DNA of 64,000 nucleotides, from assembly GCA_039545355.1 (NCBI GenBank), contig BCJJ01000020.1, positions 248,001-312,000 of the forward strand, written 5' to 3'. Positions 25,001-35,398 of this stretch are shown piece by piece (within the stretch, counting starts at the first letter, position 1; every line of letters begins with the position of its first letter). This stretch comes from Trichosporon coremiiforme. Lineage: Eukaryota > Basidiomycota > Tremellomycetes > Trichosporonales > Trichosporonaceae. The position numbers and the translations under genes are program-made. The notes beneath the pieces are model-generated. The model had not been told where the DNA came from and searched no databases. It saw only the letters and a list, made by a program, of their open reading frames with translations.

Positions 25001-26335
25001 CAGGCGCCAGTCAAGAAGCGCGACTCGTCCAGGTACAAGATTGTGGATAACCCGCGCTACTCGACGAGCCAGGGGCAGCTGGCTTCGCCCGGCGCTTCGC
25101 CTGAGAAGCCGAGGGGACCGCAGCAGCAACCCCTGCTGGGAGCTGGGGGTCAGCCCATCGGCCGCGTGACGGAACATGCCCCGCAGCTCGATACGATGTC
25201 GCTCAACACGACGCCGGAGTTCGTCGAGCGCGACCCGCACGGCAAGACTGTCGGCGTGCTGACAGGCCCTGCCAAGCCCAGTGCTCTCGAGTTGAGCGAC
25301 AGCGACGACGACGTGCCGCGCGGCGGGTTCCTCATGTACACGAACGAGCGGGACGGCAAGCCTGTCGAAGCGGATCCGTACGGCGAGAAGGCGCGCAAGC
25401 ACGCCGAAGAGGCGAAGAGGCAGGCCGAGGAGGATGAGAGGCAGCGACAGGCGGACGAGAAGGCTGCAGCTGTGGCCGAGAAGGAGAGACAGAAACAGGA
25501 GAAGCGGGACGCGAAGCAGAGCAAGAAGGACAGGAAGGAGAGGGAGAAGCGGGAGAAGGAGGAGCGGAAGCAGCGCGAGCGCGAAGAGAAGGAGGAGCGC
25601 AAGCAGCAGGAACGAGAGCGGAAGGAGCAGGCCGACGCCGTCCAGAGGGAGAAGGACCAGAAACAGCGTCAGGACCAGGAGACGGCCCGCGCTGCTGCTG
25701 CGATGCAGAGCAACGCCGAGACGGGCGAGAGGGCGCGCGCCAACTCGATGGAGAAGGCGCCCATCCAGGGCGTGGGGGTCGGCGCTGGCGGTGCAGGTGC
25801 CGACGGCGGGGTCGGGGTCGGACACGGCCACACAGCCGCACCGCACGGCAAGGAGAGCCACGGTGCCGGCGCGCGGCACAACAGCGTGCGCAAGGAGAAG
25901 CACGTTCACCCGGTCGAGACGAACTGGATCTTCGGTCCTGAGCATGGAGGCTCGACTGATCCTTCCGACTACCAGCTCATCATCGACAACGACTCCGGCA
26001 CCTACAGGCCAGACAAGCAGCTCATGCCCCTGTTCGAGGCGTGGCTGAAGCAGGAGTTCCCGGGCTTGCACGTCATGGCGATGAGCTGCGACGACGACAG
26101 GCTGCAGAACATGAAGAAGAAGAGGCAGGAGAAGAAGAAGGAGCACAACAAGGGCCGCGTCTGGGAACGCCGCGGAAGTCATGGCAGTATGTCCTCTATC
26201 AGCTCGAGTGACGAGGACGAGATCGAGCACGGCCACGCACCTATTGGTAAGAAGGAGAAGAGGTTCGACTTCCTCGAGCATCCTGGCCAGACGCTCCGCG
26301 AAAAGGTTAAGATGCATGGCGACACGAATCGCTGA
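22082..26335 (+). CDS. Large C2-domain protein with conserved C-terminal DNDSGTYRP domain
   Basis: Single exon, 1417 residues. A C2 domain spans about residues 20-140 (YTLKLTFHGATNLPPADWGD; acidic loops DWGDSADPF and YDEDNGSHDDE for Ca2+/phospholipid binding). A second conserved block, about 185-390, contains RYVEFLPFVKTMFQAKHL, VVTLDGLMRFTETGPEFGI, MLSKHTMHSD and SGEFFIRKY. Residues 400-1090 are low-complexity Pro/Ser/Gly. A Lys/Glu/Arg helix rich in EKER and REKREKEE fills about 1100-1215. The C-terminus has a second conserved patch (YQLIIDNDSGTYRPDKQL, then LEAWLKQEFPGLHV-like). This two-ended architecture is widespread in fungi but, to my knowledge, functionally uncharacterised. A membrane-associated role is inferred from the C2 domain alone. 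Confidence 0.8.
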   Translation: MGKDKKDPPGGLDKTPMPPSVGETYTLKLTFHGATNLPPADWGDSADPFILAQVNTPLHTRNKHDPPVRFRSATSYKTLDPRWEAVWVVAGIPTPGAEFKIRVYDEDNGSHDDELGKVHVHTGRLSADYQGLDRQTFDLSSRGASVKAWGRKACMKPFSSDARKDATITISIENLGRTKPEVGKVYTANSFYWVHFSSILGHITDTVAPDPDAGGTEDPDFQSNELQLAGPAPNALYHRYVEFLPFVKTMFQAKHLRGKLMHELLHREHEKVYHFDPKTRYGTLRNGHERARRFLDMAHWGEGDRVFTYVVTLDGLMRFTETGPEFGISMLSKHTMHSDVDEWICVSGEFFIRKYKPGDPDGNMVKGVTSSVGDDKAKGIEPAVEKDIQQLKVNTQYDGGDSEGGNGEEGERRGPMEVKSPSEVGMPSRPGHKRQDSKQSGYYTPPEYDEKPGVAAAAIGGGHRKSNSGGPGGPEFSNAPRDQSRDGDGYQRGHQRSGSNWGAGTQRTITRDGPNGSALGNTVNDFPAPPNIGRSTTATSGHANGTQTPAAYHEQPGRGALVGPNVPASATGPDGLPTSTAMGVFGGAPLDGNGLKGRRGYIATRTVETELPTGRRIVETSRVEVVHKKGEPPQEHREFERHEISPQPRALPLPPDGKPNGPLSPSSRKMSLPSAGPGSPGTTPGVMSPGLSGMGSPTLSAVAVPIAIQNVTTPGEGARIEEINDEDGKPNGGVAKGVDDLPEARIRDPKQSARVNRPPSHASVHGSMHESMYAGVGNRTSGASFDQRPSTDNRRSTDARRQSTDRRKSTDKPSSPIIAMTSANAANGGGSRPRSLAGPEHHYHHPDSDGSSVEEDQHLHDAHLDVNGHPQSAFREDGEVFLAQQRKNKPALLGMKLDKHAARHQRNQPSKAPQLPPQQQSSVRVPLTSEALDHHNSISSKKASSTKKSPTKQRKSRDAPTTDADAIKATLIPQAPVKKRDSSRYKIVDNPRYSTSQGQLASPGASPEKPRGPQQQPLLGAGGQPIGRVTEHAPQLDTMSLNTTPEFVERDPHGKTVGVLTGPAKPSALELSDSDDDVPRGGFLMYTNERDGKPVEADPYGEKARKHAEEAKRQAEEDERQRQADEKAAAVAEKERQKQEKRDAKQSKKDRKEREKREKEERKQREREEKEERKQQERERKEQADAVQREKDQKQRQDQETARAAAAMQSNAETGERARANSMEKAPIQGVGVGAGGAGADGGVGVGHGHTAAPHGKESHGAGARHNSVRKEKHVHPVETNWIFGPEHGGSTDPSDYQLIIDNDSGTYRPDKQLMPLFEAWLKQEFPGLHVMAMSCDDDRLQNMKKKRQEKKKEHNKGRVWERRGSHGSMSSISSSDEDEIEHGHAPIGKKEKRFDFLEHPGQTLREKVKMHGDTNR

Positions 26336-26396
26336 GTTGGGTTGGGTGAGATACATTAGGTAGTACAATAATTAAATAAGAATGAATGCGGTAATG

Positions 26397-26424
<28 letters not shown>
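26397..26424. repeat. (CT)14 microsatellite
   Basis: Fourteen perfect CT units, ten bases beyond the FMP30-like stop codon and 61 bases beyond the C2 gene stop. It lies in the overlapping 3' untranslated space of two convergent genes. Confidence 0.95.
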
Positions 26425-26427
<3 letters not shown>

Positions 26428-26434
26428 CACGAGC

Positions 26435-27829
26435 TCATGGCTTCGGCTCAACAGTGACACTCCCGCCCAGAGCGATCGTGTCAAACTCGTCCGCGCTGAG
26501 GCCCATCTCCTCCCTCGCGCTCGCGAGCATGCGCGGCGGCTCGCTCAGCGGCTCATGGCTGAGGTCCCAGGTACCCCAGTGGATCGCGAACGCCTTGCGC
26601 GCCTTGATATCCTGGAAAATCCTGACCGCGTCGATCGGCGCCGTGTGCACGGTGCTCAGGAACTTGCGGGGCGCGTACGCTCCGATGGGCAAGAAAGCCA
26701 GATCGAACGGGCCGAGTTTCTCGCCGATCTTCTTGAACTCGGGGCAGAACGGGCGCTCCGGGTCAGCAGAGTAGTCGTCGTCCCTGTCCACGGCGCTGTA
26801 CCCCGTGTCGCCGGAGAACCAGACGCGTGTTCCGTTCCCAGACCGGATGGCCCAGGAACACCACAGGCTGGCGGCCAGGTCGAAAGGCGTGCGTGCCGTC
26901 ATGTGCTGCGCGGGCGTTGCTGTGAATTCGGCGCTGCCCTGGGGTGACTCGACGCGGACTGACTCCCACCAGTCCAGCTCGCGGATACGGTCCGAGGGCA
27001 CAAAGTTGATGAGCCGCGCCGTGTTCAGCGGCATCAGCATGGTCGGCAGGTGTTCCGGCTGCTGCGCGTAGAGAGCTTGCAGTGTCGGCAGGTCCAGGTG
27101 GTCGTAGTGGTTGTGCGAGATTACGACGAGGTCGATTTCGGGAAGGCCCTGCACGCCGCCGCAGGGAACCTCTGTTCGTCAGCTTGAGGTCAAAGGCAGA
27201 CGCATAGCTGGGCGAGGTGATCAGGAGGATTACACACAGGGCCCCTTCCTTCACCTCTTCACACGATCACCAGTCAAACTCACGGGTGTACCTCTTGGGC
27301 GCGCCAAAGTACTGGTTCGGGCCGCAGCGCTGGCCGAACACGGGGTCGAAGAGGATGTTCAGGCCGCGCTTTTCGTCTCCCTCCGGGGCGAGCTGGAGCA
27401 GGACGCACGCGTGCCCGAGCCATGTCGCCTTGGCGCCGCGCAGCGGAGGCGTAAAGTCGGGTGCTTGCTGCTGAACGAACGCGTTGATGTTTTGGAGGTC
27501 GGATTGCTTAACCCACAGGCCCTGTCGTCAGCTGATAGCACGCTTCAACCCAGGCCCAGCTTTTGCGATGCCAGGGGGATCTGCGCGCCGCTGCGCTTTC
27601 ACGTGCATTGTACTCACAGCCCAGAGAAACTGATGTCAGCTAGAGCTCAAGGTAGTAGTAACAGCTGTGAGAGTCGTTGACTCACCTTTGCGACGTCCAT
27701 GCGGGCGGGGGGACCATGCGCGGACGGCCACGGGTTTGTGAACTTTGTCGCGGAGTCGTTTGCCCAGTGCTCTGCCCTGGTGCGGGAGGCCGGGGCCGGG
27801 GCGGCAGAGACGGTGACGGGGGCGGGCAT
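26435..27829 (-). CDS. FMP30: FMP30/NAPE-PLD-like metallo-beta-lactamase-fold hydrolase
   Basis: Four exons in transcript order: 27829-27686, 27629-27618 (12 nt), 27521-27284, 27171-26435; 376 residues. Family members hydrolyse N-acyl-phosphatidylethanolamines; yeast Fmp30 is mitochondrial. Seen here: NPWPSA near the N-terminus, TWLGHACVLL, the metal-binding ISHNHYDHLD (His151-x-His-x-Asp-His156), WFSGDTGYS and IHWGTW. The 12-nt exon encodes FLWA and has strong signals on both sides (gctgacatcag before, gtgagt after). Skipping it keeps the frame, so both forms could be made. An in-frame ATG at 27877 would add 16 residues (MRPSCIRPFSRSLPSS), which look like a mitochondrial presequence, so the true start may be there. 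Divergent with OMA1. Confidence 0.87.
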
Positions 27830-28327
27830 GGATGATGGCAGTGAGCGGGAGAATGGGCGAATGCAAGATGGACGCATGGGGGCGGCACGGATCTCTTGTC
27901 TAGGTGGTGTTTTATGTGGGGGATCGAGTGAGACCAGCGACGAAAACGCAGCGTCTGGTGCAGCCCAGCCCAGTGCAAGTGGCCGATACCCGACCCTCGC
28001 CCGCCCGTCGGGCTTCCCTGGCAATGTCATCTACCTGATCTACCTTTGACTGGCCGATGGTCATGGTGCTGCCCGTATCTGATAACAACCATGCCATGCA
28101 CACCATTGTCGATAACAGTGTTGACAGTGCCATACTTGCGCTGCGGACGGGGCCGGAGACGGTAGCAGGGTCGAGTCAGCACATGACCCGCAGTCGCGGG
28201 GACCTTGGTTGGGTATGTGAGGTAGGTAGGTAGGTCGGTAGTCACGAGGGGTGCCTGTGTCGGCACTGTCTCGTCTTGGGGGACGTCACCTCTGCTCAAG
28301 TCTTTAGCGACCACCTCATCATCCACC
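27830..28327. promoter_or_regulatory. Divergent promoter of FMP30-like and OMA1 genes
   Basis: 498 bp separate the two start codons (450 bp if the upstream FMP30 start is used). Both products are mitochondrial, which suggests co-regulation. A short GTAGGTAG tandem occurs near 28221-28238. No other motif is clear. Confidence 0.45.
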
Positions 28328-30180
28328 ATGCCTCCGCCATTACTACGAACGGGGATCACGCCGCCGCCGCCGCCGCCGCCGCCGCTCTTACGGCCTCAGA
28401 CAGTCCTTCGGGCCGCACCCAGAGTGCCCGCCGCCGCCGCGCGGCTCGGTGTACTCACGACACCAACGTTATTTGCCACCCGCTCTCTCCATCTCGGCAG
28501 CGGCATCCCTCGAGGTCCCCACCTCCGCACCACCACCACCACCACCACCGAGGTCCATCGCCTTCTCTCCCTCCAGTTACAAACCCGCTCCTTCCATCCG
28601 TCTCCAAGACGGCAGGACGTCTTCTTTCTCGCAGTGCCCGTCATCAAGAGCACACTCCTCAACATCACCAGGGTGTCCCTCCTCTTCCTCCCCTTCGTCT
28701 TCAGGTACAAGTGAGTCACCCAGTCACACACACACACAGTCAGGTGATCGCTGACAGCAGACTCTGGAAGAAATACAGGCGCACAAGCCTCTTCCTTATC
28801 CAAATACCCGTGAGCTGTAGTAGTCTCGTCTTCCCTCAGCTAACGCCCAGATCTTTGCGTTCTGCATCGTGCTCGCCTTAGGGCTGGACCAGTCCCCCCG
28901 GACAGGACGATGGAGGCTGCTGCTCATGTCGGAGAACGAGGAGCACGCATGGTCAAGCAGGAGGTGGGCTATCCTCTTACTCCTTAAAAGCTGACCGCAG
29001 ACACAAGGACGTGGTGCACCATGACGGGCCTCTGATTCTGCCACCAAACGACCCGCGCTCCATCAAGGTCGGTCGCGTCACCGAGCGCATGATCACCGCC
29101 ATCGAGGAGCAGGAGGGCACAGTCGTGCATGGTACAGCGTGGTCGGGCCATGAGGAGCCTGGATCTCCCGGAGCACCAGGGCAACCCATCGACTTCAGTG
29201 AACGATACCAGCCCAGCGCGACGGCGCATTCAGCGGCCATCTGCCACCAGCACGAATCGCGCAACCCGTTCAAGCGACGGAACGTCAAGAACACTGACTG
29301 GAATGTCTACGTCATCGAGTCGGTGCGTTAGATATCCTTCTTGTACTAACGCCTAGCCCCAGATAAACGCCTTCTGCCTCCCGAACAAAGAGGTGTTCGT
29401 GTACACCGGCCTACTCGACTTGCTGCCAGAGGATGACCACATCCTTGCTGCCGTGATCGGACACGAGGTCGCTCACGTGTTGCAGCGGCACGGCGTGGAG
29501 AACATGGGGGTGAGATTTTGCGTACACCTCGCCATAAGCTGACGATGGCAGTTCCTCAATGTCGCTTCGGTGGTGTTTGACGTGTTGCGTGGGTTCTCGT
29601 ACGCCTTCACGATCAGCTTCCCCTTGTGAGCCTCGTGGCCGAGATTAATAGCTAAACATCAGCGTGACCGACATGGCCGGGACCTGCATCAACTGGATCA
29701 ACGATGTGGTCGCGGAGCGTGCATACTCGCGCAAGCTGGAGGAGGAGGCCGACGCCGTCGGACTCGATCTGATGGCGTGGGCGGGTTATGACCCGCGCTG
29801 CATGCTGGATCTGTGGGAATTGATGAGCTGCGTCGAGGCCGATGCTGCCGCTTCCGGACGTCCAGTCTCAGTCGGGCACAAATACAACTTCCTCCGAACA
29901 CATCCGGCCACTGTCGAGAGACAGAAGGTAGCTGTCGTGCTCACGATCATGTAGCTGACATCAGCGTATCACAGAGCTGCTTCCTAAAGCGATGCGAGTG
30001 TACGAGAAAACCCGACCGGAAGTTCTCAAGAGGCTGAGAGCCAAGCGCGCCGCCGCCGAGAAACTCGCAAGGGCCAAGGCGAAGGCGCGGACCGACGCCG
30101 AGTGGGAGGCCGAAACCCAAGCTTTCGCTGAGCCCGCTCCTTTGACCAGGGAAGTTGCCATCAATGTCCGAGAAGTGTGA
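28328..30180 (+). CDS. OMA1: Mitochondrial metalloendopeptidase OMA1
   Basis: Eight exons (28328-28710, 28761-28809, 28851-28963, 29001-29322, 29363-29509, 29552-29625, 29663-29927, 29965-30180) give 522 residues. Inner-membrane M48-type zinc protease for membrane-protein quality control and stress response. Seen: Arg-rich presequence with eight prolines and a seven-threonine run, a hydrophobic segment at VPVIKSTLLNITRVSLLFL and another at IFAFCIVLALGL, then NAFCLPNKEVFVYTGLL, the catalytic VIGHEVAHVLQRH (HExxH at about 323-327), the third-ligand helix LEEEADAVGLDLMAWAGYDP, and HPATVERQKRITELLPKAMRVYE across the last junction. All seven introns are 37-50 nt; three are exactly 37. The C-terminus is a charged coil, slightly longer than in yeast. 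Confidence 0.96.
28361..28384 (+). repeat. (CCG)8 trinucleotide run in OMA1 presequence
   Basis: Eight perfect CCG codons encode eight consecutive prolines in the mitochondrial leader. A (ACC)7-like threonine run follows about 140 bp later. Both are prone to length change. Confidence 0.9.
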
Positions 30181-30487
30181 AGTAGTACGAACATAATAGA
30201 CGACGAGTCATAATCTCCACGATCTTGTAACGCGGCAACAATGCATCAGCAGACTGATAGCTGGGCTTGCACTGCGTGCCTTCGCCGATGCATGTATCAG
30301 CACCCAGGCTGCTCGCCGACGCCGTCCTGGGCAGGTTTGTTGACAATCTGGTGAATGCCGAAATTTGGTTCCGCTACTCCGCCTAGAACGTAAACATAGG
30401 GACGTCGGATGGAGGTCGGGCGCGCGTGATTTCATTTCTTCCCCCCTTGTTCATACCAACTATTGCGATACTGCACTGCATCCAGCA
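30181..30487. other. Intergenic region OMA1 / coiled-coil gene
   Basis: 307 bp in tandem orientation. No additional gene or distinct motif was seen. Confidence 0.55.
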
Positions 30488-33400
30488 ATGTTCGGGGACG
30501 ACGGCCTCGAGCGCCTGAACAAGACGCTGAGGCAGCAACTGTCTGACCGAGGTGAGCTAGAGCCATGCGGAAAGGAGCGGACGGGAGCTGACAGCAGATG
30601 CGCGACTGTCCGTATTAGAAGGCGAGGTGCGGAAACAAGAGACGGCGCTGGAGGAGCTGCGGCGGCGTGCCGACGACGAACGGCAAGAGCGCGAACAGAT
30701 AGAGGAGAAGTACACGCGTACAGAGGGAGAGCGCAACGAGTTGAAGCAAGTGAGCTAGCGTGCCGTGTAGAGCTGACAGGCAGCAACTGAGCCAAGCACG
30801 GTTGGAGGGCTCGAACCTCGCGGCGCAACTGAGTGCGGAGAAGGAGACGACGACACGGCTCGAGAAGGAGACACGAAGACTTGAGTACGAGCTCGAAAGC
30901 ACCGCTCTCGCGGGCAACTGTGCAACGCAGAGCGGCGAGGCGAAGCTCACCGCACGGATCCACGCGCTCGAAGCCGAGGTCAAGAGCAAGGAGGCCGAGT
31001 GCGCGCGTGCCTGGGCTGAGGTCAAGGTAAGCTTCTACTCCGGTTCCAGCTGACATGCAGCAAACGAAGGCGTCCGCGCTTGCCGCGTCAACGGTATCCA
31101 CTTCGACACCACCACGACCCACCCCGCCGCAGTCACGGCGGACATCGACGACGGCCGACGAGCTCGAGCTCGCGAACCTGCGCCAAGCGCTTGATGCCAA
31201 GTCGACCGAACTCGCGAAAGCCCAGGAACAGGTCGCGAAATTGCGGCGCGAGTGCGACAAGGCCGTCAATGAGAAGATGGCGCTCGAGAAGCGCTCGGCG
31301 CGCGAGATCGAGGAACTCAAGTCCCAGAACGAGGATATGGGGTACGAGATCCAGGCTCTTCGGGGCGACCAACCGAGCCCCGAGGTCGAGAAGCTCAAGA
31401 CGAAACTTTCCGAGGCCACGGATAAAGTCAGCGCTCTCGAGGCCAGCATGGCCGAGAAGACCACCGAGGTCGACGCCAAGTCACGCGAGGTCGAGGAGAA
31501 GACGGCCGAACTCCAGAGCAAGTCGGAGGAGGTCGAGCGTCTCTCGGCTGCCGCAAACGACCAGGGACGGGTAGCCGAGCTCGAGGCCAGGATTATCACT
31601 CTCGAGAGCGAACTCGACGCCGCCCGGCAGAAACACAATGATGAGGACTCGCGACAGACCCAGCGCGAACTGAACGCTGCCGTCCGCAAGGTCGAGGCGA
31701 AGGAGCGCGAGATCGAGGACCTCAAGGTCGACCTGAAGGAGGCGAACGAGGAGAACTCGACCCTCCGCTCATCGCGCTCTGCCCCCGTTGGCGACGGCCG
31801 GATATCGGAGCTCGAGTCCCAGCTCGCCACTGCGCAGCAGGATCTCAAAGCTGAGCGGGAAAAGGCATCGCGACTGGTCGAGCTCGAGAAGACTCTGGAG
31901 CAGACGACGGCCGACCTCCAGACCGCCCGCGACGAGCTTAACGCCGCTCGAGTGGACCTCTCGGAGTTCCAGACACAGGTGGAGGTAAGTTTCGAGTGCC
32001 GCGGGGAAACTGACAAGCAAAAGAAGTCGAACGCGCCGTCACCGGAACTGCTCGAGTCGCAGGCCGCAACGACTGCCGCGCAGACGCGGATCGCGGAGTT
32101 GGAAGTCGAACTCCAGCTCACCCGCGGTAAGGTCGCCGAGTTTGAGGAGTCGGTCTCGGCGCAGCTCTCGACGCTGGCTGCCGTTTCGAACGAACGTGAC
32201 GCGCTCAAGGCGTCCCTCGTTGAGACGCGGAGTGCAACCCCGAGCCCTGTCGCCGAAGCCTCCTCTGCACGACTGGAGGAGCTTGAGGCGCAGGTCAACG
32301 ACCTCATGACCCAGCTCACCCTCGCTACTCAGGAACGCGACAGCGCGAAGGAGGAGCTGCAGACGCTCACGACCGAGATCGGCGACATGGAGTCGGCCCT
32401 TACGGAGGAGCTTGACTCTGTCCGCTCCGAACTGCAGGAGAAGGAGTCGCGCTTGACGACTGCCAGCTTCGACCTCGAGAAGGTCCGCTCGAGCAGCAAG
32501 TCCGCCCACCAGCGCGTCAAGAAGCTCGAGGCAGAGCTGGCCGCGATCCAGCAGGAGCTTGCTGGTGTGCGTGCCGAGCTCGAGGCTGAGCGCAAGAAGG
32601 CGGCCGAGCTGCAGGAGACTGTTGCCTCGAACGAGGCTGCGGCCGAGGCAAGCAAGGCGCGCATCGCTGAGCTGTCTCAGGAGGCCGCCGCCCATATCGA
32701 GCGCTTCAACCAGATGGCCATCACGATCCAGCGCCTCCGCAACGAGCGCGACGACTTCAAGGGCCAGGTCGGCTACGTCACCGCCGAGCGGAAGTGCGAG
32801 GTCGAGGCGTTCGAGCAAGCCGCCGCTGCTCAGCAGGCCGCGCAGGATGCTCTTTCCACCGCTCACAGCAACCTGAAAGAGCGTGTCGCCGGCCTCGAGG
32901 AGCGGTCGAACAAGCTCGACACGACTATCTCGGAGAACAACCGACTCTCAACGCGCATCGACGAGATCCGCGGCGACCGGGATGCTGCGCGCTCCAAGAT
33001 CGCCAAGCTCGAGGGCAAGCTCGCCGAGATCAAGAAGGAGCTCACTTCGGCGGTGCACGAGCGCGAGATGGCCGCCAAGCAGGCCGCTGCCGAGTTATCC
33101 CAGGCGCAGTCGCGACAGCGTGACGCAGAAGAGCGGGCGGAGCGGTTACGAGGCGATGCGCCTGCCGACGCAAAGGCAAGAGACGCCGAGTTCAAGGCAC
33201 TGTACGACCGCATCGAGCGCCGCGACGTCCGCCTTCAGAATCTCCAGGTCGAGCTCGACAAGCTCCGTATGAACTACGCCGTCGCGCAGGAGGACATTGG
33301 CGAGTTCACCGAGGACCTCGCTGCCGCCAAGGCGGAGAACGCCGAGCTCAAGCAGGAGCTCACACGCACTCGGGCCGAAGCTGCCGCTAAGACGACAGCG

Positions 33401-35398
33401 GTTGAGGAACTCACGGGCCAGCTCGAGAGCCGTGCCACCGAGATTGCCGCCTCACAGCAGAAGAACGCGGACCTCGAGACGAGCATAGCAACGCTGAAGA
33501 ACGAGCACGAGGCTCTGACGCAGAAGCACGCCACCGTCACTGCCGACAGAGACAACTACGCCGCTACCGTCGACGCTGCCCGGGCGGAGCTGCAGGCGCG
33601 CAACGTCATTGTGTCGCAGCTCGAGTCTGCTCTCGCCTCAGCACGTGCTTCGTCCGAACACGCTTCGCTTTCCATCCGTGACCTCACGCTCACGATCGCC
33701 GTGCATCGCGGCGCGGTCGTTGCGGCCAAGCACCGTGCCGACTCGACCGACGCGCAACTCAAGACTGCCCTCGCCCGCATCTCGGCCATGGAGGAGGAGC
33801 AGACTGTGCTTCTGAACGCGGGCTCGCAGTCCGCCAAGCTGCGGGAGGAACTCGGCGAGGTCCGCGCCGCACTCGACACAGCCGAGGGTCGTGCCACGAC
33901 CGCCGAAGCGACTATCGTTTTTGAGGCTGAGCGCGCGACGAACCTCCAGACCAAGGTCGAGGAACTCGAGACAGAGCTCGCCAACAGTGCTCGCCATCTC
34001 GAGACCGCCAAGAGCGAGGCTGAGGCCGCTGCCGCCGAACACGTGCGTGTCATCCAGGAGGCGTCTACCGCCAACGCGGAGCAGATCACGGAGGCTACCG
34101 CGCGCGCCGAGACCGCCGAGGCTGAGGTCGCCAAGCACTCTGAGACCATTACTCAGCTCAACGCGAGCCTCGAATCGCTGCGCGCCGAGCACGGCGACGC
34201 CACGAGCCGGATCAGCGCCCTCGAGGCCGAGGTAGAGGAGCTCCGTTCTGAGAAGAGCCGTCTCGAGGCTGCGCTCGCCGAGTCGACCAAGGCCGGCGAG
34301 GACCTCACGGCCAACATGGCGAGCTTAGAGTCGACGCTGGCGAGCACACGCTCCGAGATCGCCATTCTGCAGGCGCGTCTCGAGGAGTCGAACGCGAACC
34401 TTTCCGCTCTTACTGAGGCGCACGCCTCTACGACGACCGACCTGTCCACGACACGGGCAGAGCTGGAAGCGACGCTGGCTGATCTTGGCGGCGCGCGCTC
34501 TGAACTGGAGACCCTCCGCGCCAATCTCGACACGACTCAGCATGACCTGAACGAGGCGCGCGTTGCCCTGGCTACCGCTGAGGCCGACACTGCCGCTGCT
34601 CGTTCGGAAGCCGAGGCCGCCGACGCCGAGAGCAAGAAGGTCTCGAACCACTTCCGCTTCATGGAGAGCCAGAAGAAGGACCTGTCTGCCCGCCTAGCGT
34701 CTCTGAAGGAGGAGCTCGAAGCCGCCGCCGCCCAGAGTGGGGCAGAGAGCGCGCGCCTCTCCGTTAAGGACGGCGAGATTGCCGCGGCACGCCAGGCGGC
34801 CGAGGACCGCGCCCGCGAAGTGGAAGAGCTGAAGGAAGACCTGGAGCGGGCGCATCAGGCCCTGTCGGCGAAGACAAACGAGGTCGACGAGGCGGACGAC
34901 CGCGCCCTCGAGCTCAACAAGGAGATCGGACGTCTCCGCCGCCGCGCAGAGAAGATGGAGAGGCAGAACCGTGCCCTCGTCAGCGAGTTGGACCAGTTAC
35001 GCATGTCGCGGGCCAACGCTGCTCTCGCCTCCTCCTCCCAGCCTCTCTCCTCCGCCAACCCCTCTTCCACTACCTCAGCGACCCCACAGCCGCCATCAGC
35101 CTCCAAGCGCGCCTTCAGCGTCCTCTCCGAAGGAACCCCAGGCACGCCGGGCCGCAAACGCCCGCGCGACGAGGAGGACGAGCCCCGTACGCGTCCTGCG
35201 GAACCGCGCCGCTCACCATTCAAGAGTCGCGAGAACCTTGTGAAAAATGGCCTCCCGCCAAAGCGGAAAATGACAAGCGCGGAGAGAATGTTTGCGGAGA
35301 AGATGGCCCGGACCAAGTTAGCGCCGGAGGGCAAGCCGCAGCAGAACCCGTTCACGCCTAAATCTGCCCCGAAGGCGCGGGATGGGAACGTTGCATAG
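30488..35398 (+). CDS. Giant coiled-coil protein, function unknown
   Basis: Exons 30488-30551, 30598-30749, 30784-31026 and 31061-35398 give 1598 residues; an optional 33-nt intron at 31985-32017 would give 1587. Residues ~20 to ~1490 are almost uninterrupted Glu/Ala/Arg/Leu heptads (for example LEELEAQVNDLMTQLTLATQ), so a long rod is expected. The last 90 residues switch to Ser/Pro, then a basic stretch GRKRPRDEED that could be a nuclear localisation signal, SPFKSR, a conserved-looking SAERMFAEKMARTKLAPEG, and NPFTPK. Such rods occur in Mlp/TPR-type nuclear-basket proteins, spindle-pole and golgin proteins. I see no diagnostic domain and do not name it. The first exons start MFGDDGLERLNKTLRQQLSD. 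Confidence 0.8.
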
